Below are positions 25,401 to 56,500 of a stretch of DNA of 64,000 bases, piece by piece. Numbering within the stretch: the first letter of the stretch is position 1; each line of letters starts with the position of its first letter. Under the pieces are notes generated by a model. It had not been told where the DNA came from and did not search any database. It saw only the letters and a program-made list of their open reading frames with translations. The DNA lies in contig JADDOH010000150.1 of NCBI GenBank assembly GCA_016648135.1, positions 186,001-250,000 on the forward strand. Reading direction: 5' to 3'. A program made the translations under genes and the position numbers. This stretch comes from Agrypnia vestita (Eukaryota; Arthropoda; Insecta; Trichoptera; Phryganeidae).

Positions 25401-28246
25401 TCACATTGATAGACAGATTGTTATCAATAAGTTTTGACATTCCGAGTCACGTGTGTTTGGCTTAGTATTCCATCGAGTTGTTCTTATTGTTTTACTGAAT
25501 CTAATTTTTCTAAAAAAATGTTTGGTATTGTCTGTACTCCTGATCCAATAGAATAATTGAAAGAATTGTCTCACTTCATGATGGCAAGTGGCTGGTTGGG
25601 ACGTACTGAGCCAAGTGTATGTGATAACTTCAACTGTCTATCTCCTCTGTACACTTCTAATAAATTGTTACATCAGTTTTGATAACATTTTTACAATTGA
25701 TAGCAGAAACAGTTGTTGGTCAAATTGTTTATTTTAAAGATCTATTTATAAAATACGTATAAGTAAAATATCAAACATTAGTTTGAACATATACAATTAT
25801 TATTCTGCTAATATGTTCAGTTGAACATTGTTATACTTTTCTTGATACATTTTTAATAAATAGCGTATATTTATAAATAAAAGATTAGTTTTAATAACGT
25901 AGTTTGAGCAGAATTAGCAGTCTGTTGAAAGCGATTGGTTTTCACTAGTATGCCTTCATTTATATTGAGCGAGCCGGACACGGTCTCGGCACTAATAGTA
26001 AAGTTCCCAACAGATAAATAGTAAAGAAGATATTTTCCTCGGACGGCAAGTGTAATATATGGAATTATGTCCATTTTGGGATTCAGAACTCATCTTTGTC
26101 ACGTTGGTATCTAGAGATGATCATGTTGCCTAGTCTATAACAGTAAGTGAGGCGTAATGGCTTCAGTAAAGCCTCGTAGGATAAGTTCAAACCAATTATT
26201 TGTACTAAATATGAAGGAATACACGTATAAGACAATGATGATGAGTAATTCTAAAACAGTTTCAATATTTAAAAAATATTTTTCTTATGTTTTTTATTTT
26301 ATTTAAATTATATTTTATATGTGATTTATATTTGTTTGAATTGCTTGCACAGACTACTTTTGTAAGTGAGGCAATGTTTGGCTTTGTTTATTTTTTAAAA
26401 CATTGTTTGTATGCAACTAGGAAAATGTTTAACATTTTGTTTGGTTATGTTTAATTACTTTTCATACTTCGAGACGCCAATTGAAAGTGTTGATAGGGTT
26501 CAACAACAGTTACCTGTAGCGGTGCTTTCCTGCACATTTTCTGGTAATGGTTGCTAAATATTTTAGCAACTAAACATGTATTCATTTCTATAGAAATAAA
26601 ATGAAATTTAAAATAACCCTTGTTTTATTTGAACTCCTTCTTACCCATGATATTTTTACAGAATTATGTATAGAGTCGGCATTAGGCTGATTGCCCGTGC
26701 CTGCATTGTCAGAATAACATGTCAGAATAAGTTAAAGAAAAAGCTGATCTTTAATTTGAAATAAATAATTGGTTACAAAATACTTTTGGTGACTATGTAG
26801 ATCCCTCCACTTACACCAAATGCTAAATGAGATCTGTGTTCAAAATACAAGTTCTGACCAGTTTAACAAGGATCAAGACATGACAACACAGGATTTCAGT
26901 TAAGGTTCAAGTTAAGTTAAGGGGTTACATACAGTTAGAATTTTCAAAAAATCGATTTTTTTTAATTTAAATTTTGTAATGTAACGATTTATTTAAGTAA
27001 TTACACAGAAAATTTCAAGTCAATCCAGCGGTTATTTTCAAAGTTACGCGCATATTTATAAGCGTTAACGAGGCCGGAGAACCAGCGCTCACCTAGACAG
27101 CAGTCCCTTTTATTTTTACCTACCTATTGTAAACGCTGTACATTTTATTTACCTGTCCATTGTAAATGATCCCTTCTAATGTATTCAGATGACTAAAGTG
27201 AAAGTATGGCCCTGGAATAGACGACTCGATGTAAGTTGAAAAAAAATGTTTTTTACTCTATGTAAAGCGCTTTTGAAACTTAAAAGCCGTTTTTCTTAAA
27301 ACTGTCTTTTTGAGATCGGTGACAAAGATTTCTCGGAAACGGCTCAACCGATCCGTCTCAAATTTTAACACGTGCTTAAGTATATTTTTTAGTAATTAAT
27401 CGAAGGTTTTTTCTCGCCGATAAATATATTTTTTTTTATAAACAATTTAAGATCAAAATTTTGTCAAAAATCGATTTTTTTTTTGAGAAGTAGTCATTTT
27501 GTCAAAAAGAATTATTTTGCTTATTCCTTCGATTAATTACAAGATAATACATTACTTTGACGAAATCCCTTTGGTTTTTTTATTTTATATGATCCAGTCC
27601 AGAGATATCGTTGTCACCGCAAGATGCCTTTTTTGAGAGGAACTCCTGGAGATCAGCTATAACAGTTTTCAAAATTATTATTTTACAAATACAAAAATGT
27701 TAAAATACAGTTAAAAGTAACCATAATATGTGTAAAAAAAATTTCACATTAATAAATTTAAAAGTCTTCTCAGAAAAAATTCTTGAAAAATCGCTTTTTT
27801 TGGGCCTCCTGACTGTATATAACCCCTTAAAGTTCAGTATGTTCGTAAATTGGTATCTGTGAGCATTTTTATTGCCTTGTCACTCGGATGGCTGGTATTC
27901 TATTAGCAGCTGATGTGCACTACAACAAAGCAGTTGTCTATTTGATAAGCAAAAAAAAATTATGTTTTAAAAATAGTGTCCACAAAATATATGTACACAG
28001 TGTCTGGGAAACTAAAAATAAATATTTCTAAAAGATATTTATTAAGTTCTGATTAACCATTTTTCTTCATACATAGATATACAATACATAACTCTGTATC
28101 TATTATTTAACATAATAGGAGTCCATTAGTCACATTATTGATATAAATGTAATCCGACTGATTTGTTCTGTGCAGCGTTAAATAATGTTGTAATTATCAG
28201 AATGATCACTGACCTCAGATAGGAAGTGGCACCGTAAGAAGAAGAA
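22422..28246. other. AT-rich intergenic DNA
   Basis: Between the probable end of Sema1a and the mariner fragment, nothing coding is recognisable. The TTAA element at 26921-27826 is the only structured feature I can support. Short direct and inverted A/T words abound but do not form clear elements. Confidence 0.6.
26921..27826. mobile_element. TTAA-flanked non-autonomous DNA transposon, 906 bp
   Basis: TTAA at 26917-26920 and 27827-27830 bracket ends GGGGTTACATACAGT and, on the other strand, GGGGTTATATACAGT (14 of 15 identical). TTAA duplication is the hallmark of piggyBac-type integration. It has no ORF and is AT-rich, with runs of aatcgattttttt. It lies between Sema1a and the SANT gene. Confidence 0.7.
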
Positions 28247-28635
28247 GTCACATTAATGGACCGTTTGAAAAGGAGATGATACAAGAACAGCCAAGATTGG
28301 CGCATGAAAAAGTGCTTTTTCACCATGACAATGAACCATCACGTAAATGGATCTTTGCAATGGCAAAACTGCACGAATTAGGCTACAAATTGATTTCTTA
28401 TCCACTCTATTCTCCGTGCTTGGACCCATGCGACTTTTGCTGTGCCTATTCTTGAAAATATGGCTCTGTAAGAAGAAATTCAGGTGGAATGAGGATATCA
28501 TCGCTGCCGACATTGCGTATTTTGCAGCCTTTGATAAAATTACTTTTCCAACGGAATTAAAAAAATGTGAAACTCACTGGACCAAGTATACCTACCAACA
28601 AAATTAATTTTTCTTAAAATATTTTTAAAAAATGT
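28247..28635 (+). pseudogene. Degenerate mariner transposase fragment
   Basis: Across shifting frames it reads HEKVLFHHDNEPS, MAKLHELGYKLISYPLYSP and LDPCDFC, then KIWLCKKKFRWNEDIIAA and YFAAFDK. This is the catalytic-core-to-C-terminus part of a mariner transposase (HHDNAPSH and YSPDLAPCDF in intact members). At least two frameshifts and stops break it. The N-terminal half and terminal repeats are not recognised. Confidence 0.8.
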
Positions 28636-28981
28636 TTTAAGTTTCTTTCATACCACACTTGTGAAACGACCCTTTTAATGCCTTGCGTTTTTTAGGAGTT
28701 TTTTGACTTCATTCACTTATATCATAAAAAAATTACATATTTTGCTGTACATGCTACAACCGTGGTCATTATTCTCAATATTATGAATTAATTCATTAAA
28801 CTTACATTACACTACTATACGCTCCAATCTGACTCAGGCTTTATTTTAACCGGCTCTGTATATAGATGCTTTTAGCATAATTACAAAAATTATTTATATT
28901 GATTAATAAGAAAAATGTAATATTAAAGACAATACAAAATTTATTGGTAACTAAAAATATAACAAAGAGTGATTAAAGTCG

Positions 28982-31235
28982 TTATTTTTGTGAAACCACC
29001 AATTCAATTTTTTTGTCAGTATATTTAGTAATAGCTGCGGTCAATCGTAATATAGCTTGTGTTCTCTCTTGTTCAATGATTTTTCTTTCCTCCCACCTCT
29101 TTCGTTTATCTTCTAAAATTATTTTATCCTGTTTTCTTTTTCCTGAAATTTCTTTACGCAGCAACTGCAATTCAGTCAGATGTTTTTTACGTCGTTTTTC
29201 TGGTATTTCATATTCTTCGTCTGACTCTTCCTTCTCTGGTTTAATGATGCATATATTAAGAGGGTCATCGTCTGAGTCAGATTTATCATTACAGTCCTTC
29301 ATCGTTGTATCACTGGACTGATCTGCGGTTGATCTTATAACCAGTCGGTCGCCGAGAGCATTATTCAACAAATCAAAATATGGCCAAGTTGCTTCAACCC
29401 CTATTGTCTTCTGTTTAAAAGCAACTTTCTTGTACGTTTGCAATAAATTTCTCCATTTTACATCGCAGTAGCTTGCTGTTAACATTTCCAGGCCCGGCAT
29501 GCGCTCTCTCATTATTGTACAAACATTCTCCCATATTTTAAATTTTCTTTTTGTTGGGTTTTCAAATTCATCATCCAACTCTAATCTGGCAGCAATTAAG
29601 AGTTTAACATATTTATCCTGCCAAATGAATTCTGGAATGGAAAAAGTTAATATTAAGTACCTACCTTACATTTTAAATTCAGAAAAAAAAATTACCACTA
29701 GACTTACATCATACATATACATATGCATGCATTGTATATATGTAACATGGTAAATTTTGTTATATACAATTAGTGTTTAGAGCCCATCTTAGAACAGGGG
29801 CGAAAAATCTACATTTTCTTTCTATAAAAGAATATAATAATTAAAATTATTAACCTATCTACAGGGTAGAAATATCACAATATTTCAATTTTTTAATTTC
29901 TGACAATAAAAATTGAAAAATTTATCTTCGGAACATTCCACCTCATTCGGAATTTCAATGGAATGTATATATTTCTATTTGCGAGGACAAGTAGAGTATA
30001 AAAGTATCCCAATATCTTTCTGTAGAAAGAAATTTGAAAAGAAACTGATGCATACTTAGGATTAAAATGAATCATCCATTTTTGAGTAGTGTATTTATTA
30101 TAAAACGTATCATGTTTTTGATTTATGATTATAAACAATTATTGAGTATCTTGATTACTGAATATCACGATTAATGAATAAAGCATTTGAATTTCCTTTA
30201 ATGTATGTATAAGAATTAAATTTATTGTTTCGGAGGTAAATTTGTAGAACTCCGTAATCACATAATTTGAAAATAAAAACACACTTGTTTTTTAGATCTA
30301 AGATGCCTTCATGAGGTGAAACGCATCTCACAAAAATTAAACAAGTGTAATAAAATAGCAAGTGTTATTTATTTTCATTTATATACATAAGAATACGTGA
30401 ATATGTAACCTTCCCAATATGAAGATACAATTTCAAAACAAGTACGATTCTTTTGTCATAAATTTGAAAATTAATAACACTATTATACTGCTGTAAAATA
30501 GGTAATAATTTCAATTACTATGCTTTTTTCACAGAAATTTTAGTGAAATGGGTTATTAGAACGATGAAATAAAGATAATTTTATCTTGGTACTCGAAGAC
30601 ATAATGTCCGACTCTAGTAAGTACCAGGCAACCTTGTAATTTCTTGTCGTACTAGATGTTCTGTATTGAATGTGTCAGGTCTCAACTTCATACTTGATTA
30701 GTGTCATTATCCATCGATTACATAAATCGCTCCAGGATGATCGCAGGCAACCTTGTATTTTTTAGGTGCTTATTCTATTCTACACCACCACAAGTCCCAT
30801 ATTGGTACTCGATGATGTAGGATTGACAATGACCTGTTCCTAGACTACAGGGTTTAAAACATTTGTGATTTTGTCAAACTTATGTACATGGTTCATTAGA
30901 TTGATCAGCATCAAATTTCACTTTTTGATCCCAGTAAGATTTTATGGTAACAATTAACATGTGAAATCACATTATAAAGAAGATTCAAACAGGATTTTAT
31001 ATACAACAGCGGAATTGAAAGTGAAAAAGAGGATTTGCAATTCATAATTAAATAAAGCAATCTCATTTTAATATTTAACTTTTGGAAAAAATTATTAAAC
31101 ATTTCTGTGCACAGTTTTGAAACAAAGAAGTAAAAAATGGTGCATGCGGTTTAACCTACTTACTGTTTTCATTTTCTTCTTCCATGGATAAAATTAATTG
31201 TAAGTGGTTTTTATAATCAAAATAATTCACAATAT
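28982..31235 (-). CDS. Myb/SANT-like DNA-binding domain protein (two 3' exons)
   Basis: The terminal exon is 29631-28982 (acceptor attccag) and the exon before it 31235-31164 (acceptor tttttcag, donor gtaagt). The junction A|AA keeps the frame. The exons read IVNYFDYKNHLQLILSM..., then FIWQDKYVKLLIAARLEL, KIWENVCTIMRERMPG and DVKWRNLLQTYKKV. This Trp-spaced three-helix pattern (W..KYVKLLI...KIWENV...KWRNLLQTYK) is typical of the Myb/SANT-like (MSANTD/MADF-related) adaptor fold. It is followed by an acidic Ser/Asp stretch, EESDEEYEIPEKRRKKH, and a Lys/Glu-rich coiled coil to the stop. Such proteins are nuclear DNA-binding factors, often derived from transposon accessory proteins. The upstream exon is open at its 5' side, so either its ATG at 31185-31183 is the start or further exons exist. 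The locus lies head to head with FAM91. No precise orthologue is claimed. Confidence 0.72.
30215..30375. repeat. Dispersed repeat with ACCTCCGA...GGTGAAACGCATCTC motif
   Basis: Contains tcatgaggtgaaacgcatctc and cggaggtaaatttgtagaac. The same words recur at 44565-44840 (tcataaggcgaaacgcgtct; ataaatttacctccgagac). A shared mobile-element end, class unknown. Confidence 0.5.
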
Positions 31236-32086
31236 CTGAAAAAGTGCAAAATTAACAAAAAACATATACAAAAATGCATAATACTCTGACAGTAAGAAAA
31301 ATGCTAAAATGTCAACAGAACAAATATTTATAGAAGCTCTCAGCATTTATTTGTTGATCAAAATTATTTAATAATATAATTTTCATATTTAATTTGCAAA
31401 CAAAACAAAAATTTATTTTCGCATCACTCAACATTTCAATTTTTGTATTTGATTTGTGGTCATATGTCTGATGTTATGTTTATCTTAATTACTTTATCTG
31501 TACGTCAGTGGTTATTGCTGGATTACGGTTTACTTGATAATATTGTTTTTAAATAAATTCTAGAGCTTGTTTCATTAAAAAATAACTCAAATTACTATAA
31601 CTCATCTATATTTGAAATGAATGCATCAAATTAGAATGCAGTTTCAATGGTTGATTTCTCTCAAATTTAATTAATTATCAATTGTAACGGCTTTTATTAC
31701 TCACTCGTGTATAAAATAGCACTGATACACTTATTCTACATTATTTTCAGTTAATTACTTGTTTTTCGCTTACTCCGCTAACAATGCTGAAATGGTTTAG
31801 TTTGGTTATGACGTTGAGTAAGCGATAACACCGCAGCACACTTGACACGGCGCAAACTGGTTTTCAAATTATTTCATTCACAGGCAAGCAGGTACTACGA
31901 ATATATTTTCACTGACATTTCATTGTGTGTACGGGTCATAAGAAAATGTAGCTTATGTCAGATGGTGTTTTCTTGACATTTGTTATCTGCAAATCTGTTT
32001 TATTTTTGTCGTTTTATTTCTTCGAGTACATATCTTAGGAGTATGTAATTAATTGATGATTCCACGAGAAGAGAAATTGGCGCAAA
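31236..32086. promoter_or_regulatory. Likely shared promoter region between the SANT gene and FAM91
   Basis: An 851-bp interval separates the minus-strand SANT-like exon from the FAM91 ATG. If the SANT gene starts near 31.2 kb, the two are divergent and may share a promoter. No TATA box is convincing; a slightly GC-richer patch lies near 31780-31860 (cgctaacaatgctg, acaccgcagcaca). Inference only. Confidence 0.3.
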
Positions 32087-50557
<18,471 letters not shown>

Positions 50558-53289
50558 GTAAGTTGAAAAAATAAAGATCATTGCAATGCAAGTCTACGCC
50601 ATCTTACAAAGTTTATTAGCTGATTGTTATCATATCTGTAGAGTGCCACCACAATAACTAGGCGTGCGAGGGAGGTCGCCACTGTCGCGAAACAGAAGTT
50701 GCCAGGTTATAAATTGATTACACAATACATAATGTACTGAATGTCCGGTGACCAGTGTCAATATAAATTTGGTCGGGTAACAGCGCGTTCCGCGGCAGCC
50801 GCTCTATATGTCAAACTGTCAGACGGTAATATCGGTCCATTATTTGCTTTTTCAGCTTCGCAAAACTTTAATACTTCATTGGCAATTGTTCTTGCACCAC
50901 CCCGGACTGTTTTGGTTGTTTTGGACATAATAATTCAGTGTATATTGGTAATCAAGATGTCACAGCTCCCGAGCAAATACAAAATTGTACTGAAGTACAG
51001 GACGAGGGGTTGCCGCCGGGGCGGGTTTTAGTTCCAATCCTGTTTGCCAAGTTATGTTTGCAGGCAATATCATTCACTTCATTACTTCTATTTTTTGTGA
51101 GCTAGTAAGTAGTTTTTTTAAGTAAATAGATTAGAATGTCATGTTTTTTCCTCAGATGATGACAATTAATCCTTTTTCGATTCTATTTAAAACACGTTTC
51201 CGGGATTTACTCTGTTAGAATAAAAAAAATAATAATTTATAAAAATGCTTATTAATTAAATTGTATTGCATAGTCAAATTTTAAAAAAATTCAAAATGAA
51301 CTTTGCAGTACACCTTGGATAGGAGTATTCTACTTTCATCTCTTCTCCGTGGTCTTCATTCGTCAATTATTACATACATGTCTCAAAAATAAGAAATTTT
51401 AATTTGCATAAAAAAATAATTTAAGTAGGCATGTATATGTTACAGCGAATTTGCATTTTTAGTGAGACTACACATTCACTAGTAGAAATGTACTTTTCCC
51501 GATTGGGCAGAGTCTGGGCAGTGAAAACATCTAAATCAACGAATTCTCAGATTCACTACACATTATCCGTGAAAATGTATTTTGTTTACGAATGCGCGCA
51601 TTGCTCAAAGCATAGACAATATATCGGTGAATCTATCAATTTGTACACGTAATTCTTAAAGCGTAGAAAGTATAAAGGCGGCACTTCACTAGGCGGTTTT
51701 TATTCATTTTGCGGTCCTATTTTAACTCCTAAATTAAAATAGGACAGCGGCACCGCAAAAAGAATACGAATCGCGAAGTAAGGTGTCGGCTGATAGATCG
51801 CGCACTCGGGTTTTTTATGATATCTGACGACTGCCGGAACAAAACGAGGTTATGTCACCATGTAAATATTGGGGGGTTAAGGGAAATTTTTTATTAATGA
51901 ATATGTATTTTGTCAATTAAGTTTATTAAATATGTTTTTTTTATAACAATACAACAAAAGTTTATTTCTTACAAATATAGAAACATAAATAAACATACAC
52001 CCGGTATTATTAATTTTAAATGAACCTTTAAAAGTGCGTCAAGTAACAAACACTCGATGCGAAAAATACAAAAATCAAAGAGATTCTAAGTCATCATTTA
52101 CGTTTGAATTCATTCAGATTCTTCGGCATTTCCAATTTTCTATCTTTTTATCAAAAATGTGTCTAATGTCGTTTGCGTTTCTTGTTTGCGCACGTGTAAG
52201 CACGGGTGGTAGACGTACAACATAAAGTGCGCGGTTTTTAAGTTCGCAAACTTACTCGGCTCGACGTTGGTGACAGACGTGAAGCTTGCTCGCACCGTAT
52301 CATTTTTATGAGTTTAATCGACTGTCTTTTGAATTATAAGATGATCAGAATTTCGTAAGTGTTCGCGATTAAAATTTTAAAAATATATTACGTTTTAGTT
52401 ACCTACCTAAACTAATCATTGAATATCAAAGACCAGTCCAGAAGTGTGACAGTTCGAGAAACAGAACTATCGCCACAGAATAGAGAATATGCTATCGCTC
52501 AAAGGATAAAAATTAGAAATACTGTCGCTTTGTGATGACTTTGGACTAGACTAGTGTAGAATGAGACACAAAACGCAAAATAAATTTTGAAAAACAAGGT
52601 CCATGTGCCATTAGAATCTTGTTATAAAATCATATAATGAAGAATTGGTGCAGACGAAACTTTCAACACTTCAAAATGACTATTTTAATAATATCCGTTA
52701 CCTACATAATGTTGATTTGCACAGAAGAAATTAATAATGCAGTAAGAACCTTGTTCACGCAATGACTTATTAAATTGTTATTCAAGGCCCGGTTGTTTCA
52801 ATTTGGATAAATAAAAGTTCGTTTAAAAGCATAGATTTTTACGGAAACGGATTTCAGACTTGTCAAATTTAATTTTTGACAGTTCGGAAACCAATAAATT
52901 CACTAGTAAGTGCAAGTTAAAATATTGTATTCATTTCTATTGGTGAAAAACTCTTTGAATATGATAAGAATGACCTTGAATATACTTTCTCTAAAATGCC
53001 AGTGAATGATGGACTCACTAGAAAATCAGATTCACTGTAACATATATACATGTAACACTAGTTGGCCATAACACACTTTTTGCTCTTTACCCTTCACCTA
53101 CCAGGCAGTTTTTTGCTTTACTTCTTGCAGCACTGTTTTTATGACCCCCTCTTTATTTTGTATTAATTCATATTCGATAATCATGCATTGAATGCGGGTT
53201 ACGTTTGTTCTTCAATTTTTTTTGTTTTGATAAGACTGCTGGAAATGACGATTAATGAAAACAAAAAGTCGTTATGGAATAGTACATAC
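50558..53289. other. Region where FAM91 and Nup155 should both end; neither C-terminus found
   Basis: The two genes converge here with open donors on each side. Within it I see the transposase remnant (50758-50928) and an imperfect hairpin at 51665-51785 (core tcctattttaa...ttaaaatagga). There is a locally GC-richer patch near 51.7-52.3 kb. No exon matching FAM91 (ELCFGIPLF) or the Nup155 solenoid was seen on either strand. Confidence 0.7.
50758..50928 (-). pseudogene. Transposase N-terminal remnant
   Basis: A 56-codon frame reads MSKTTKTVRGGARTIANEVL, FCEAEKANNGPILPSDSLTY and RAAAAERAVTRPNLY, then stops. The pattern (basic start, helix, NNGPILP, R.AAA) recalls the helix-turn-helix head of DDE-transposon proteins common in Lepidoptera. 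It loses the family pattern after RAAAA and no catalytic part was found. It lies 200 bases after the last FAM91 exon. Confidence 0.45.
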
Positions 53290-53564
53290 CTTTTATAAAA
53301 TGCCAGGTAACCTTCCTGGTCATGACTGGGCTGATTATTTCGATAGAAGTGCAGACCGATCTTGGTGGGATCTATTCTGTCACAGCAGGTGACGCACAGG
53401 TCCACGACACCCTTGTAAAAGCCAGCTTGGCTAAACTTGGAACACACCACGGGCAAGTTAACATGAGGGGCGACATCTTTACACAATTTAAGAGCATTGT
53501 TTAACATCTCTTCCTTCTCATGTGGGCTGCCCTGCTGGTTTGCAAATAACAGGATTTCGTTTGC
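53290..53564 (-). CDS. Nup155: Nup155 last visible exon
   Basis: A 275-base exon starting ANEILLFANQQGSPHEKEEM and ending GYLAFYKR with two spare bases before gtatgt. It is thus not the terminal exon. The next stretch to the left (50.6-53.3 kb) shows no continuation of the solenoid on this strand. Confidence 0.92.
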
Positions 53565-56500
53565 CTGAAATCACAAAATTTTTGATGATATATATAAAAT
53601 AATCAATTTTTTACAAATCGACCATATTATATGACATTGACATATTAAATTTGTTTCCACATGGATCAGGCTTGCAAATAGTTGACATTAACTCTCATGC
53701 TTTGATTTTGTTTTTATTCATAAAATGTATTTGGTTTTGGATAATATCGAGAGTAGAAAGTCAAAAGGGTGTTAGTGATTATTTAGAACTTTACAGGAGA
53801 GCAAAATAAAGTTCTGTCAATCTGATTCTGTCAATATTTCTTTGATTATTAAACCTTTGGTGTAATAATCAATGTAATATAATATCAACGAACTGAATGA
53901 AAAACATATTTGGAAATGATAGGAAACGAGAGCGCACATTGAGAGCATGGATCCACTCAATTAGGAGGCAAGGTGATTTAAACACAAATTTAGAGTGAAC
54001 CTAGATTTATTGAAGATATAAATTTCCAAAATCTACGAAATAAAATCTTTCATATGATATACAATACGCAATAAATGTGAAATAAAATTATCCAAAAAAT
54101 TATAAAAGATATCAACAAGACTCGCGCACTACCAACGGACACTGAGAACTTTTATGTGAATTTATTCAAAGATTTACGTAGATTTTTGAAAAAGTATTTA
54201 CTTCAAACTATTGCAAAATAATAAAAATACAAAGTGAACAACAACTTATTCGCTTTTATCAGCAATTACTTCAATAAACAATAAAAAACAGTCGCACACC
54301 TTTCACACAGATCATAGAAAAAATGGCTTCACTTTAAGAATGAATTTTAATTTTTTTTCACTGTTTTCATTGGTTGAGAACTTTCATTCGTTCAGTAAAA
54401 ATACACGCGAAGGGATTTTGAACTTTATTCCATAATATTATAATAGATAAACGGAAAAAAACACATGCGGGCGTAGAAGCGTGTCCATGTTCCGGCATAT
54501 CAAAGGTTAAACATTTTCCAAAATCAGATTGACAGAACTTTCTTTTGCTCTTCTATAATGTTCTAAATTAACACCATTTTGGCTTTCTATCCTCAATTTG
54601 TATATGATATTATGTAGAGTTGAGATTTTAATAAAAAACTCACACCTCACATACATTTTTACCTTCAAAAACCTGCTTGTGAAGAAGTTAATTGCATTAC
54701 ACAGTGATGATATAATAATACAGAAACGAAAGAAAGGATAAGTAAAACCAAAAAACTTTTGTGCCTTGATAAGGATACTATTCTTCACTAGGGTTTGCTT
54801 CCTATAAACCAATTCCTATCAAAATCCAAAAAAAATGATTTAAGCCAACCTAAACACTCTTCAAAAATGAAACCTTTTATTGAAAGCTTTATAGATACTT
54901 GACACAAGTTCGAAAAGATAAGAAAGAAAAAGTCTGTTTTTCTTTTTTCGAGAAATCATTTCGAATACGTAATATTTAGAAAGATCGCGACATTTACTAA
55001 AGTACCCGATATTGACATATTTGTTGTTCTCACTTGCGAAAAAATCTTAATATTTTCTCAATTTTGTCAAATTTCAAAAAAAAATTGAATTACGTGAACT
55101 AAAATGTATTGATTTATGACGCAAGGGGCTAAAAAATTTTTTGAACTACGAATTACCGGGGTTTTAGAATTATCGGGGTACTATAAAATTCACATTTTGG
55201 GATTAAAATTTTCGAATTATGGCGAATTTCGAATAAATGGGGTTTTACTGAAGCTAATTTCAATAGGGTGTTTATGGCACTTGAGATATACAGGGTGTAC
55301 CAGAGCTAGCAGCAGAAACTTGGCCGGTAGATTCCTGACTATTTTATGTGTCTAAAATGTTCAAGCAACCTTGACCTTAGTATCAATAGTTATGGAGATA
55401 TGCAATATCAAAATTTGCATTTTTTTTTCAACATTTCTGACTTATTTTTTGCAAAAAGTTGAACTATCATTACAGTAACTTATATTTATTATGGAAAATT
55501 CATTTTCTTCAATATAACTTAAATAAAATGATAAAAACCTTGTAAAAAATGACTTTTCTCAATTTCTGCAAAGTTTTTTCATTTTATTCGACTTGTATTA
55601 AAGCGAATGATTTTTCACAATCAACATAAGATACTGTAATGATAGTTCTACTTTTTGCAAAAAATAAGTCATAAATATTGAGAAAAAAATGCAAACTTTG
55701 ATGTCGCATATTCATAACTATTGATATTAGGCCACGGTTGCTTCAACATTTTAGACTCATAACATAGTCAGGAATCTACCTACCAAAGTCTGCTGCCAGC
55801 TCTGGTACATCCTGTATAGCCGTTATATCTTTTTCAATACCTACGGTATTTTCGGGAATATTCTCTAAATATGCCCTTCTCTTCTCCATGCTCTCCGTTC
55901 TTAAAAATACAGTAGAACCCCATTAATTTGAAATTTAAAGTATCAAAAAAAGCTATTGCGATTGCGAAATTCGCAAATAAATTGTAAAGCTCATCAAAAG
56001 AGTCATTACTTTTGTGAAAAATGTATGTATTTTTGCATATTTCACGAAATCGTTTCGAAAACACAATATTTACTACGCTAATATTGCAAAATTTGCAATA
56101 TTTCTATTATTTAAGTACCCGATATTAACTTATTTATTCCATTTTGCCATGTTTGGATGAGAGGCCTTTTCAATCTTCACTCGATTTTAACTTTCGATTT
56201 ACTGATTATGGCGCAAGGATCTATGTAGGTGGCTATGTCGGTAAACTGCCACATTGCCGTCCACGCATCCTAAGTTCGAGTCTTTCTCCAGCCGTGTAAT
56301 TTTGTTTTTTAATCGTGAATTCCAGGAAGTTGCGGACTTACGGAACAGATAGACAACAAAATTATTATGTTTACTTCATTTTTTGTTTTTTTTTTCAGAT
56401 TATGCTATCCAACAATCGTCTAATCTTTTCCTCTTATCATTATTAAATTTCCATGTCCCATCATGAGTATCACGATCACACTCTCTCTTCAATATTTCAA

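Noticed and set aside
51431..51652. 73-codon plus-strand ORF as a FAM91 terminal exon
   Set aside because: Its sequence (CAHCSKHRQYIGE) does not match the FAM91 C-terminus and no in-phase acceptor is evident.
53199..53289. Extension of the Nup155 ORF to 53199
   Set aside because: The frame past the gtatgt donor reads YVLFHNDFLF..., with no family similarity; it is intron read-through.
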